This document shows, piece by piece, positions 7,731-15,627 of a stretch of 22,943 bases of DNA. Origin of the DNA: a virus. Below the pieces are notes generated by a model, which did no database searches, had not been told where the DNA came from, and saw nothing but the letters and a program-made list of their open reading frames with translations. Position 1 is the first letter of the stretch, and each line of letters starts with the position of its first letter. The stretch is taken from the IMG/VR virus record IMGVR_UViG_3300030109_000253, positions 1-22,943 of that record. The stretch is one strand, 5' to 3'. Position numbers and translations under genes: made by a program.

Positions 7731-8615
7731 TTATATTGTTGCGCACGCAACTTTTGTATTGATTGTATCAATTTTTTTTAAATTATCAATGATAAGCTTT
7801 GGTTCTACCATATTGTTTCTTGGGTCACTATCATTAAATTTAGCTTCATCCCATTCTTTTCCCATATGAAAATGTAGGTTTTTGTTATGAGAATAACCAA
7901 ATTGTATCCATCTTGTTGAACCCCAAATAACAACTCCAGCTTTTTTAGCTGATGGTGAGAAATGCTGTAAACAGCTATCTATACTAACAAAGGTTTCAGC
8001 ACCTTTTAACATTTCATGAATTTGAGCCCAATGTAGATCACATCTAATTGTACCATTAAAATGTGGTTCATTAGGTAAAACACAGTTAATAATAGTTGTA
8101 TCTTTATATTCTTCAAGTAGCATATTAACTAATTGTTGAGCAAGATATGGTTGGTAGTTTCTATTTGGATTAATGTTTTGATATTGAACGTTTTCTCCAT
8201 AGTTCCATTTAGCTTGGCCACCTGAAAACTGAATCATAATATATTTACCAATATTATTATCACCTAACCATTTAGTAACAGCTGCTTTATGATTATCTGT
8301 ATATAATTTAGGTGTCATTGATTTATCGTATTTAACACCGTGATGTTCACAGTAACTTTCAATAAGATGTTGTTTACCAAATTGAAAATTTGATTTGTAT
8401 GGCTCACAATAAAATATATTATCAGACGCCATGATTCTTGGATCTTGTAAAGGTATAGTTTGTTCTAATGCAAGTTTAACATCAGAGTTTCCTGCAAAAC
8501 AATCTATGTACGGAGTGTATATTTGTACTTCCGATTTTTTTCTTAGTTTAGGTAATAAAGCAGTAAATGCAGTACATTTACCCACACCACCTTCTACAAC
8601 GTATGTATTAAGCAT
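7731..8615 (-). CDS. GT9-like glycosyltransferase inside the fibre region (294 aa)
   Basis: Probably a GT-B-fold glycosyltransferase related to family GT9 (ADP-heptose:LPS heptosyltransferase type). The N-terminus has the glycine loop EGGVGK (residues 8-13) followed by TALLPKL, equivalent to the 'GGIGD...P.L' start of GT9 enzymes. IQFSGGQ at 128-134 marks the start of the second Rossmann half. The donor-site region is ETFVSIDSCLQHFSPSAKKAG (about 207-227) and then VVIWGSTRWIQFGY, matching the GT9 'DtG..HlAaAl..P.v.lfG.t' pattern. At 294 residues it is somewhat short for GT9. It has no signal peptide, so it acts in the cytoplasm. Lying between two fibre genes, it might glycosylate a fibre or alter host surface sugar; the substrate cannot be read from sequence. 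GAAAGGA lies just upstream. Confidence 0.68.
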   Translation of the reverse strand: MLNTYVVEGGVGKCTAFTALLPKLRKKSEVQIYTPYIDCFAGNSDVKLALEQTIPLQDPRIMASDNIFYCEPYKSNFQFGKQHLIESYCEHHGVKYDKSMTPKLYTDNHKAAVTKWLGDNNIGKYIMIQFSGGQAKWNYGENVQYQNINPNRNYQPYLAQQLVNMLLEEYKDTTIINCVLPNEPHFNGTIRCDLHWAQIHEMLKGAETFVSIDSCLQHFSPSAKKAGVVIWGSTRWIQFGYSHNKNLHFHMGKEWDEAKFNDSDPRNNMVEPKLIIDNLKKIDTINTKVACATI

Positions 8616-8634
8616 TATATTCCTTTCGTTTATA

Positions 8635-11600
8635 TTAGTTGTTTTCTAACGCTTCTATTCTAGATTTCAAGTCTTTATTTTCTGCTGTTAATTCTTGAAT
8701 TGCTTTAATTAAAATTGGGTAAGTTTTCATAGGATCAGCTTCCCATTTTTCAGGATTATCTTTATGTACTAATCTTGTATATTCTGCACTATTAAAATCT
8801 TGTTCTACTTGATCTAATTCTTGTGCAATAAATCCATAATCTTTTTTACCTTTTCTACTTCCATCTCTTGCATTCCAATCAAATTTAACAGGTCTCATAG
8901 CTAAAATATAATCTAACCCATGAGGAATATCTTCAACATTTGTTTTATCTCTTAAATCAGATAGTGTTGAAATAGATGTATCAGCACATCTTAAATTGTT
9001 ATTATTAGAATTTCCTAAAGTAATTTGATTATCAGCACTAAAAGATGATGGTTGAGAATCATAACCAAAAGAAGCATTGTTACTTCCTGTTGATGTAATT
9101 CTTCCAGCTTTATAACCAATGCCTGTATTACAATTCCCTGTAGTTTGATCGCAACCAGTCTGTCTGCCTATATGTGTATTATAACAACCTGTTGTCAGCA
9201 TACAAGCAGAAAAATAACCAACAGCAGTATTTGAATGACCTGACGTATCTTGTCGTAAAGAGCAAGTTCCAATTGCAACTTGATTTCCTATTGAATTAGT
9301 ATTGGATAATGCACAAGTACCTATTGCTACATTTTCAGCAGCATCAATATGTTCAAACATTGCTCTATAACCTATGGCTATATTACATGCAGCTGATGTA
9401 GCATCTAGTAAACCTTGATAACCCATTACTGTATTACAACCACCTGTCATTGCTGCTTGAGATGCACCTTGACCTATTATTATATTTCCATTTCCTGTAG
9501 TTAAACCACAACCAGCTCTTTCACCAATCCCTATATTTGAATCTCCTGTAGTCTGATTCATTAAAGATTGAAAACCAACTGCAACTGTGTTTCCACCTGT
9601 TGTGTTATCAAATAAAGAACACATTCCAACAGCTGTGTTATTATTTGCCGTTGTATTTTTTTTCAAAGCAAATCTACCTGCACCAGTATTATATGAACCT
9701 GTAGTGTTTGCTTGAAGTGAACCATTACCAAGAGCACTATTACATGAACCTGTAGTGTTTGCTTCTAAAGAATTACCAAAAGCTACATTTTCTGCACCTG
9801 TAGTATTTACTAACATAGCAGATTTTCCTACTGCAACGTTAACTCCAGCTGTTGTGTTAGCTTTTAATGCGTTATGACCAACTGCAACATTATTTGTACC
9901 TGTTGTGTTAGCTTTTAGAGCACTCAAACCAACTGCTGTATTATTATTAGCTGTTGTGTTAGCACATAAAGCATCTCTACCATATGCCGCGTTGTAACAA
10001 CCTGTCGTATTACAAGCTAAAGAATTTCCACCCATAGATGTGTTACAAAGTCCTGTTGTATTACAAACACTAGCACCTCTACCAACTGCAGTGTTATCTG
10101 TTCCAGTTGTATTTGAATCTAAAGCATTTGTACCTATACCTGTATTTGAAGTTCCTGTTGTGTTAGCATTTAATGTACAAAAACCTACTGCTGTGTTTAC
10201 ACCAGCTGTGGTATTAGTACACAAAGCATGGTAACCAATTGCAACATTACCATCTCCTGTTGTATTAGATTTTAATGCTCGAAGACCTACAACTGTATTA
10301 CAATGACCCTCTGTATTTGAACAACCTGCTTCTCTACCTATAACAGTATTTTCATGTCCTGTTGTGTTAGAATCTAAAGCATCACATCCCACTGCTACAT
10401 TATCAGAACCTGTTGTGTTAGCACCTAAAGCACTTCTTCCAACTGCTGTGTTTTGTGTTCCTGTTGTGTTAGCTGCTAAAGCACCTCTACCAATAGCAGT
10501 GTTATTTGCACCTGTAGTATTTACTCTTAATGCTATTTCTCCTACTGCTACATTATTTGAAGCAGTGGTATTTGTAACCAAAGCACATTTTCCAACTGCA
10601 ACATTTTCTGAACCTGTTGTATTAGCTTTTAAAGAATTTGAACCGACAGCAGTGTTATTACCTGCTGTTGTATTTCCACCTAAAGCACCACAACCCACCG
10701 CAACATTGTCATCTCCTGTAGTGTTAGCACCTAAAGCACCATATCCATTAGCAACATTTTTACATCCTTCTGTATTAGCAAATAGAGATGTAAAACCAGA
10801 AGCAACGTTGTGAGTACCTGTTGTGTTAGCTTTTAAAGAACAAGAACCAACGGCAACATTTCTGCAACCTGTGCTAACAAATAAAGCTTGACTTCCAACT
10901 GCTGTACTATCAGAAGCTGTAGAATTATTTTGTAAAGCATCTAAACCTACTGCTGTATTATTTGAACCTGTTGTATTTGAATCTAAAGAATCTTTTCCAA
11001 CAGAAACATTTCCTGTTCCTGTTGTGTTACTTAATAAAGAGTGTTTTCCTATTGCTGTATTATTATCTGCTGTTGTGTTGTTATATAAAGAACCTTGACC
11101 TATCGCAGTGTTAGAAGCACCCTCTGTATTAGTAAACATTGCTGTACTTCCAATGGCTGTATTATGATCTGCTGTAGTGTTAGATTTTAAGGTGTTATTA
11201 CCCATTGCAACATTAGTTGCACCTGTTGTATTTGCTGCCATAGAACAAGCACCTACTGCTGTATTATTAGAAGCTGTTTCATTTAAAGCTAAAGAACCCA
11301 TACCTAAAGCAGTATTAAAACATCCTGTTGTACTAGCTTTCATTGCATTTTGTCCTAAAGCTACATTTTTACATCCTGTAGTATTATTACATAAAGAAAA
11401 ACTACCTGCTGAAAAATTCTGAAAACCCGTTGTAGTTTTTAAACCGGAGCAAAGACCTATTGCAATGTTATTTCCTCCTGTCGTATGAGCTTTTAAAGCA
11501 TGAGCACCAATTGCTACACTGGCTGTACCTGTTGTATTAGCACACATCGCATTAAAACCTACTGCAGTGTTGTTACTTGCTGTGGTATTGTCACCTAACG

Positions 11601-12426
11601 CTTCTTGTCCAAGAGCAGTGTTTCCATCTCCTGTGGTATTTAGTGTTAAAGAAAAAGCACCTACAGAAGTATTTTTATCTCCTGTAGTATTAGCATCTAA
11701 AGAGCCACTACCTACACTTACATTAAACTCTCCTGTTGTGTTAAGTATTAAAGCATTTTTACCTACTGCTGTGTTGTGATCTCCTGTAGTGTTAGAAAAT
11801 AAAGAACTATGACCTACAGATGTATTACAAGATCCTGTCGTATTAGTGTCTAATGCTTGGTAACCAACTGCTACATTATCTGATGCTGTTGTGTTAGCTT
11901 TTAAAGCACAAGCACCTAATGCAACATTTTGTGCTCCTGTTGTGTTAACTTTTAAAGATTCAAAACCAACTGCTGTGTTATTGTCTGCTGTAGTGTTAGC
12001 TTCCATTGCATTACGACCAACTGCAGTGTTATTATCTCCTGTTTCGTTATTTCTTAATGCTTGTCTACCAATTGCAGTGTTTTCTGCACCTGTAGTGTTA
12101 ACACAAAATGTTCTATACCCTAAAGCTGAGTTTCCACTTCCTGATGTATTAGCAGTTAAAGATTCTCCACCAATAGCAGTATTACCACCACCTGAAGTTA
12201 AAGAATCTAAAGCAGTATCTCCTAAAGCAACGTTACCTGTTCCTGTTGGATAGTTACCATCTAGTTTGATTGTACCACCGTCAACGACAAAATTTCCAGT
12301 AAGCGTTAATCCTCCACCTGGTGCAAGTGATACACCTGAAGGAATAGTAACCGTATCACCAGAAGATCCTAGTGTTAAGGTTGTACCTGATTGAGGTAAT
12401 ATAGTATCTACTTCTATTCTACTCAT
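8635..12426 (-). CDS. Giant tail fibre 1 with 17-residue repeats and Peptidase S74 domain (1263 aa)
   Basis: Residues 1-35 carry SGTTLTLGSSGDTVTIPSG, the same N-terminal motif as fibre 2. Residues 48-64 are the shared VDGGTIKLDGNYPTGTG linker. Residues 65-1116 are 62 copies of a 17-residue repeat (N-T/V-A-V/I-G-x-x-A-L-x-x-N-T-T-G-x-x). A short connector is followed by the Peptidase S74 domain: SDLRDK at 1156-1161 with the expected Ser1156 and Lys1161, MRPVKFDW, YGFIAQE, and a coiled coil at the C-terminus. In this family the domain assembles three chains and is then released by cutting before the Ser. Unlike fibre 2 it lacks the IYHDGSNS module. About 36 cysteines occur, nearly all in variable repeat positions. 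It starts by a TAATG overlap with the preceding gene. The adhesion role is inferred. Confidence 0.88.
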   Translation of the reverse strand: MSRIEVDTILPQSGTTLTLGSSGDTVTIPSGVSLAPGGGLTLTGNFVVDGGTIKLDGNYPTGTGNVALGDTALDSLTSGGGNTAIGGESLTANTSGSGNSALGYRTFCVNTTGAENTAIGRQALRNNETGDNNTAVGRNAMEANTTADNNTAVGFESLKVNTTGAQNVALGACALKANTTASDNVAVGYQALDTNTTGSCNTSVGHSSLFSNTTGDHNTAVGKNALILNTTGEFNVSVGSGSLDANTTGDKNTSVGAFSLTLNTTGDGNTALGQEALGDNTTASNNTAVGFNAMCANTTGTASVAIGAHALKAHTTGGNNIAIGLCSGLKTTTGFQNFSAGSFSLCNNTTGCKNVALGQNAMKASTTGCFNTALGMGSLALNETASNNTAVGACSMAANTTGATNVAMGNNTLKSNTTADHNTAIGSTAMFTNTEGASNTAIGQGSLYNNTTADNNTAIGKHSLLSNTTGTGNVSVGKDSLDSNTTGSNNTAVGLDALQNNSTASDSTAVGSQALFVSTGCRNVAVGSCSLKANTTGTHNVASGFTSLFANTEGCKNVANGYGALGANTTGDDNVAVGCGALGGNTTAGNNTAVGSNSLKANTTGSENVAVGKCALVTNTTASNNVAVGEIALRVNTTGANNTAIGRGALAANTTGTQNTAVGRSALGANTTGSDNVAVGCDALDSNTTGHENTVIGREAGCSNTEGHCNTVVGLRALKSNTTGDGNVAIGYHALCTNTTAGVNTAVGFCTLNANTTGTSNTGIGTNALDSNTTGTDNTAVGRGASVCNTTGLCNTSMGGNSLACNTTGCYNAAYGRDALCANTTANNNTAVGLSALKANTTGTNNVAVGHNALKANTTAGVNVAVGKSAMLVNTTGAENVAFGNSLEANTTGSCNSALGNGSLQANTTGSYNTGAGRFALKKNTTANNNTAVGMCSLFDNTTGGNTVAVGFQSLMNQTTGDSNIGIGERAGCGLTTGNGNIIIGQGASQAAMTGGCNTVMGYQGLLDATSAACNIAIGYRAMFEHIDAAENVAIGTCALSNTNSIGNQVAIGTCSLRQDTSGHSNTAVGYFSACMLTTGCYNTHIGRQTGCDQTTGNCNTGIGYKAGRITSTGSNNASFGYDSQPSSFSADNQITLGNSNNNNLRCADTSISTLSDLRDKTNVEDIPHGLDYILAMRPVKFDWNARDGSRKGKKDYGFIAQELDQVEQDFNSAEYTRLVHKDNPEKWEADPMKTYPILIKAIQELTAENKDLKSRIEALENN
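9079..12234 (-). repeat. Sixty-two tandem 51-bp (17-residue) repeats in fibre 1
   Basis: Hand parsing gives 62 units for residues 65-1116; two units (27 and 49) have 16 residues and the rest 17, which accounts for the full length. Units near the S74 end (54 onward) are more degenerate than the middle ones. Some neighbours are close at DNA level: a 21-base string at 9692-9712 recurs exactly 51 bases on at 9743-9763. This supports growth by tandem duplication. Confidence 0.9.
12239..12282. repeat. 44-bp direct repeat, copy in fibre 1
   Basis: Identical over 44 bases to 6692-6735 in fibre 2. It encodes the same linker just before the first 17-residue repeat. Together the two copies bracket about 5.5 kb, including most of fibre 1's array, the glycosyltransferase and two small genes, so homologous recombination between them could delete or swap that segment. 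Confidence 0.9.
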
Positions 12427-12884
12427 TATATAACTACCAATGTTCCTGTTATAGTTTGTGTTGCTGTTATAGTAACGGGTCCTGCTAATACTCCAGAATC
12501 AATTGTTTGATCTTCTGAAATAGTTGATGCATGAGTTACTACATAATCTGTTGCTGTCATAGATGGAGATATAGCTCTAGCTGCAGGTAAAGTACAAAAA
12601 ACTGTTTTTGTTCCCGCTGAAAGATCTACTGCATTATCAGAATTAGAAGAAGAAATAATTGTATCTCTAGATAAAGTATCAGGACTTGCATCTGTTACAG
12701 TTCCAATACCAACTTCAAATTCAGTGGTTCCGTCATTAGAAATAGCATAGTAAGTTCGTTTACCAGTACCAATTCCTGATACAAAAGTTTCAAAACCAGT
12801 TTCTGCGCCAGCTAGTGAAATTGTTCCAGTTCCAGTAGTAGTAGATGTTTCTTTAACTCTATCATTTACTATCAACGCTGCCAT
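12426..12884 (-). CDS. Tail protein upstream of fibre 1 (152 aa)
   Basis: A 152-residue beta-rich protein. The start (MAALIVNDRVKETSTTTGTG), then AGAETGFETF, TYYAISNDG, FEVGIGT, LSRDTIISSSNS and AGTKTVF follow a pattern that recurs in many marine phage tail or fibre-base proteins. The last third (ISEDQTIDSGVLAGPVTITA) is a threonine-rich beta segment. Its TAA stop overlaps the ATG of fibre 1 (TAATG), which suggests coupled synthesis and that it could be a fibre base or connector. The family is common in marine phages but I know of no established function. GAGG lies upstream of the start. Confidence 0.62.
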   Translation of the reverse strand: MAALIVNDRVKETSTTTGTGTISLAGAETGFETFVSGIGTGKRTYYAISNDGTTEFEVGIGTVTDASPDTLSRDTIISSSNSDNAVDLSAGTKTVFCTLPAARAISPSMTATDYVVTHASTISEDQTIDSGVLAGPVTITATQTITGTLVVI

Positions 12885-12902
12885 TAATTTAACCTCTATT
12901 TA

Positions 12903-13334
12903 TTATGCATCACCTAATCTAATGATCGCAGCAGAGTTCGTTGCAGCAGGAAAGGCAACTGTAAAGTCACCGTTAGTAGAAGTTTTATCACCGCCAAAGT
13001 CTAAAACTAAAACTGCTTCGTTAGAACTATTTTTATATATCAAACCGTATCTTGCAGTGATTGTAGCTGACGTCCATGTTTCATCAGAAAAATCTACAAA
13101 AGCAATATTACTTGATATAGCTACGCCTAAATTAGTTAATGCCTGACCTCCAGCTGAATAGCCTGTTCCAGATACTTCATTACTATTACTGTATGATGAA
13201 GTACTTGTACTAAAACTAGCTGAAGATGTATACAATGCTAAATAAAAGGTACTACCACTGTTTCCAGAAGTATCAAAACTGAATTTGCCTTTTAAAAGAT
13301 CTGTTTTAAATGAGTCAGGTACTACATTAGCCAT
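12903..13334 (-). CDS. Small virion structural protein (143 aa)
   Basis: A 143-residue protein starting MANVVPDSFKTDLLKGKF, then FYLALYTSSASF, SGTGYSAGGQAL, FVDFSDETWTSATITARYGLIY and LVLDFGGDKTSTNGDFTVAFP. This order of motifs is frequent in phage virion proteins encoded between connectors and fibres. It has a beta-sandwich look, with no cysteine and no membrane segment. AAGGAG lies eight bases before the start, overlapping the stop of the adaptor-like gene. A tail or fibre-base structural role is inferred from family style and context. Confidence 0.6.
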   Translation of the reverse strand: MANVVPDSFKTDLLKGKFSFDTSGNSGSTFYLALYTSSASFSTSTSSYSNSNEVSGTGYSAGGQALTNLGVAISSNIAFVDFSDETWTSATITARYGLIYKNSSNEAVLVLDFGGDKTSTNGDFTVAFPAATNSAAIIRLGDA

Positions 13335-13345
13335 ATTTTATCTCC

Positions 13346-14038
13346 TTAGTATTTTGATGGTGATTCAGATTGCATCCCAGTTCTAATGACCCCATCTTGC
13401 CATTCGTCCCGACGTCTTCTACCTTGTTGTTCAATAGAGTACGATTGTAAAGCTCTTTGATAAGCCTGTTCATAGTATTGTAGCATATCTCCAGGGCCTT
13501 TCAAGTATCCATATGCTTCTACCAGACAACAGAATAAAAGTAAATCTTGATATTTATTACTTGTATAAGTTCCATTTGTACTTGGAGGAGTAGTACCTGT
13601 TGAAGTAGTAATACTCTCTGGTTGTTTGATATAAGCCATAGTTATTTCATAAGTACTATCTGGTGTAGGTGATACCACCCAATTACTAGCATCCCAGTTA
13701 GCATAATATTTTGGAATTCCTGATTGAGTTGCTGGTGCATCATAAAATTCAGACATAAAACTAGTATCTCTTTTTTCTAAAAATACTTGTTTGTTATTTG
13801 AATCTTTTAATTGAATATATCTAATAATTCTTAAATCAGTTGGTATTGTTACATATCTACTACCGGTAACTAAATTAGATGTAGCATAAAATCTATTATC
13901 ATCAGAATCAGAATCTCTATAAATTCTATTTTCTGCATTTTTAATAATAGTATTTAATACGCCAGTAGAAAAAACTGTACTATCAACTTCAGTATAGTTT
14001 CTAATATCGTCTTGTAAGTTTGTTAAAATATAAGCCAT
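13346..14038 (-). CDS. Adaptor-like head-tail connector protein, second copy (230 aa)
   Basis: A 230-residue protein resembling podovirus head-tail adaptors (P22 gp4 or SU10-adaptor style). The N-terminal half is helical (LQDDIRNYTEVDS, LNTIIKNAENRIYRD). The middle has the strand YVTIPTDLRIIRYIQL with FLEKRDTSFMSEFY. A typical adaptor segment GIPKYYANWDASNWVVSPTPDSTYEITMAY (spanning two motifs) is followed by a helix with the QYYEQAYQRAL pattern and a basic tail (GRRRRDEW). In such phages adaptors bind the portal and carry the nozzle. The start overlaps the preceding stop as TAATG, and the gene is part of a three-gene TAATG chain from 15263. The adaptor assignment is by motif style; a tail-completion protein is the alternative. 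Confidence 0.65.
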   Translation of the reverse strand: MAYILTNLQDDIRNYTEVDSTVFSTGVLNTIIKNAENRIYRDSDSDDNRFYATSNLVTGSRYVTIPTDLRIIRYIQLKDSNNKQVFLEKRDTSFMSEFYDAPATQSGIPKYYANWDASNWVVSPTPDSTYEITMAYIKQPESITTSTGTTPPSTNGTYTSNKYQDLLLFCCLVEAYGYLKGPGDMLQYYEQAYQRALQSYSIEQQGRRRRDEWQDGVIRTGMQSESPSKY

Positions 14039-14535
14039 TATGGTGTTAGAGTAACTGGTCCTGCAGTTACGAACATTCCTCCTGATTTTTCTGTTACAGT
14101 TGCATTACTTCCGCAATTGAAACTATAACTGTTTGTATCTACTACTGTTATACTAAATCCTGATGTATTTTCAAATAAAGAAAAAACCAGGCCTCCGGGA
14201 CTTCCATTTACATTTCTAAATACAACAGTATCATTTGTTGATCTTCCATGTGCTGGTTCATTAACAGTTACTGTAGAAGAACCAGATGTTAAACTTAATG
14301 GATCTCCTGGTAATAAATTTTCTGTTGCAGGTTCAGTTCTATCTGGTCTTGCATTAGATAATCCTTGTGGATCACCTGTAAATCTTGTTGGTTGAATCTG
14401 TGGTTGTTTAGCTTCAAATTCTGATGTGTGTACAAAACTACCATCCCATTCAGTTACCATTTCTTGATAAGGAAATGCCATACCTGATCTGTCTGATATT
14501 GCCTGTGCATATTTTCCTCTAGATAATTTTGCCAT
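14038..14535 (-). CDS. Conserved virion-module protein between two adaptor genes (165 aa)
   Basis: A 165-residue protein. The N-terminal third (RGKYAQAISDRSGMAFPYQEM, VTEWDGSFVHTSEFEAKQPQ) is a pattern I have seen repeatedly in marine phage genomes at this position. The C-terminal part is a beta-rich segment (TVTVNEPAHGRSTNDTVVF, SFSITVVDTNSYSF-like) that resembles a small Ig-like or carbohydrate-binding-like fold. It starts and ends with TAATG overlaps, so it should be produced in step with its two adaptor-like neighbours. It is probably a neck or connector component. I know of no assigned biochemical function. Confidence 0.6.
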   Translation of the reverse strand: MAKLSRGKYAQAISDRSGMAFPYQEMVTEWDGSFVHTSEFEAKQPQIQPTRFTGDPQGLSNARPDRTEPATENLLPGDPLSLTSGSSTVTVNEPAHGRSTNDTVVFRNVNGSPGGLVFSLFENTSGFSITVVDTNSYSFNCGSNATVTEKSGGMFVTAGPVTLTP

Positions 14536-15263
14536 TAGATACCTGGATAATAAGTTTTAGGAGTTATAAAAGAACTAGAAGAAGAACCATCTTCTGCTAA
14601 TGCTCTTTGTAATTCATCTTCATATAACATTTTTAATGGTTCAATTCTTTCAGGAGAAAATTTTACAGCTAAATAATAAGCAAGTCCTGCTACCATACAA
14701 GGTACAAATCTGTAAGGCACATCTGCATCATTACTGTAGCTTCCGGCATCTTGTATTCTTTTTACATAGTAATAATTAAAAAAATCACCGGCTTCAGAAG
14801 TACCTGGAGTTAAATATAAAGTAACAGTTACTCTATCTATAAATCTTTGAACATAATATTGTGTAGGTTGTCCATTAGAAGTTTTATTTGATAAAGCTTG
14901 ATAAGTTGATCTACTTATTTTTGTAAGAGGTGTATCTATGTTATTAGAATTTCTATAACTAGCTTCTAAAACATCATCAACACCATAAACAGCAGTTGCA
15001 CTTGACGTTCCATCAGATGTTGATCTGAACATTGTATAAACTGCTTGATTATTAACTAATGTAATTGAGTTATTAGCTATTTCCCAATAATGCAAACCTC
15101 TGTTAGACCATTCTTGAAACATTATATTTAAAGAACGTCTTGCAGTTTTTAATTGATATCCAGAAACACCTTGTATTCCAATTCTTTCAAAAGCTTCTTC
15201 TACAATATCTGCAATAGAAAAACCTTTTTCAAAAACTGTAGTTCCTGAGGTAGTGTTAGCCAT
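14535..15263 (-). CDS. Adaptor-like head-tail connector protein, first copy (242 aa)
   Basis: A 242-residue protein. Near residues 14-60 it has FSIADIVEEAFERIGI, a basic YQLKTARRSLN helix and MFQEWSNRGLHYWEI, a signature common to podovirus adaptor or gp4-like connector proteins that dock on the portal. The middle is a beta domain (DRVTVTLYLTPG), followed by a helical segment FVPCMVAGLAYYLAVKFSPERI and LYEDELQRALAED. It overlaps the next gene by TAATG. The start is preceded by CAGGAGCG, which overlaps the stop of the gene before. Its clear similarity in layout to the 230-aa protein suggests two connector rings or an old duplication; which one contacts the portal cannot be told here. Confidence 0.68.
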   Translation of the reverse strand: MANTTSGTTVFEKGFSIADIVEEAFERIGIQGVSGYQLKTARRSLNIMFQEWSNRGLHYWEIANNSITLVNNQAVYTMFRSTSDGTSSATAVYGVDDVLEASYRNSNNIDTPLTKISRSTYQALSNKTSNGQPTQYYVQRFIDRVTVTLYLTPGTSEAGDFFNYYYVKRIQDAGSYSNDADVPYRFVPCMVAGLAYYLAVKFSPERIEPLKMLYEDELQRALAEDGSSSSSFITPKTYYPGI

Positions 15264-15267
15264 AAGA

Positions 15268-15573
15268 CTACGCTCCTGTTATTGTCAAAGTAACGCTTCC
15301 GTCTGTACCAGAACCTTGTGTAAGTGTACCAATTATTCCATTTTCAAATAAAATACCTGAACCTGGAATATAGACTTCTAATCCTTCAGTTCCATATTTG
15401 TAAGTAGCTTTTAAATTACCTGAAGCTGCTGCACCTGTTGTAGCTGCATCATGCAAAAGTAAAACAGAATCTGGAACTCCTTTTGCTTGAATAGAAGTAA
15501 TTCTAGTTCTAGCTGCTCTCATAACTGAAGCTGCACCGGTATCTTTTTGTAATGTTTTCTGATCTGAATCCAT
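15268..15573 (-). CDS. Small virion-type protein (101 aa)
   Basis: The ATG at 15573 is chosen because AAGGAG lies six bases upstream. An in-frame ATG at 15615 would place the start inside a strong hairpin and has no binding site. The protein begins MDSDQKTLQKDTGAASVM and ends with a beta-rich domain (LLLHDAATTGAAASGNLKATY, LEVYIPGSGILFENG, GSVTLTITGA). The C-terminal pattern resembles small phage decoration or fibre-tip beta domains. It lies between another small virion-type gene and the first adaptor gene. The role is unassigned; a virion protein is inferred. Confidence 0.55.
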   Translation of the reverse strand: MDSDQKTLQKDTGAASVMRAARTRITSIQAKGVPDSVLLLHDAATTGAAASGNLKATYKYGTEGLEVYIPGSGILFENGIIGTLTQGSGTDGSVTLTITGA

Positions 15574-15596
15574 ATTATTCTCCTTAATTAATTTTA

Positions 15597-15616
15597 TGTG
15601 GGCCCGGAGGCCCACA
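15597..15616 (-). promoter_or_regulatory. Strong hairpin with UCCG tetraloop in the leader of the 101-aa gene
   Basis: On the minus strand this reads TGTGGGCC, TCCG, GGCCCACA: a perfect 8-bp stem closed by C-G around a UNCG-class loop, among the most stable RNA tetraloops. It lies between the stop at 15628 and the ribosome binding site of the 101-aa gene. No run of T follows on the minus strand, so it looks like an mRNA processing or stability element rather than a simple intrinsic terminator. The function is inferred. Confidence 0.65.
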
Positions 15617-15627
15617 CTAATTATTTA

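Noticed and set aside
8570-8595. EGGVGKCT in the 294-aa protein resembles the KGGVGKTT nucleotide-binding loop of ParA-type ATPases
   Set aside because: The later ParA motifs are missing and the C-terminal half fits GT9 enzymes, where a similar glycine loop occurs at the N-terminus.
9079-12234. Regular 51-bp periodicity that could be taken for a CRISPR array or minisatellite
   Set aside because: The units run without unrelated spacers, keep a single open frame for 1052 residues and vary mainly at set codons, as expected for a protein repeat.
10040-12253. Similar plus-strand frames opposite fibre 1
   Set aside because: Same cause: the mirrored repeat code of fibre 1, not independent genes.
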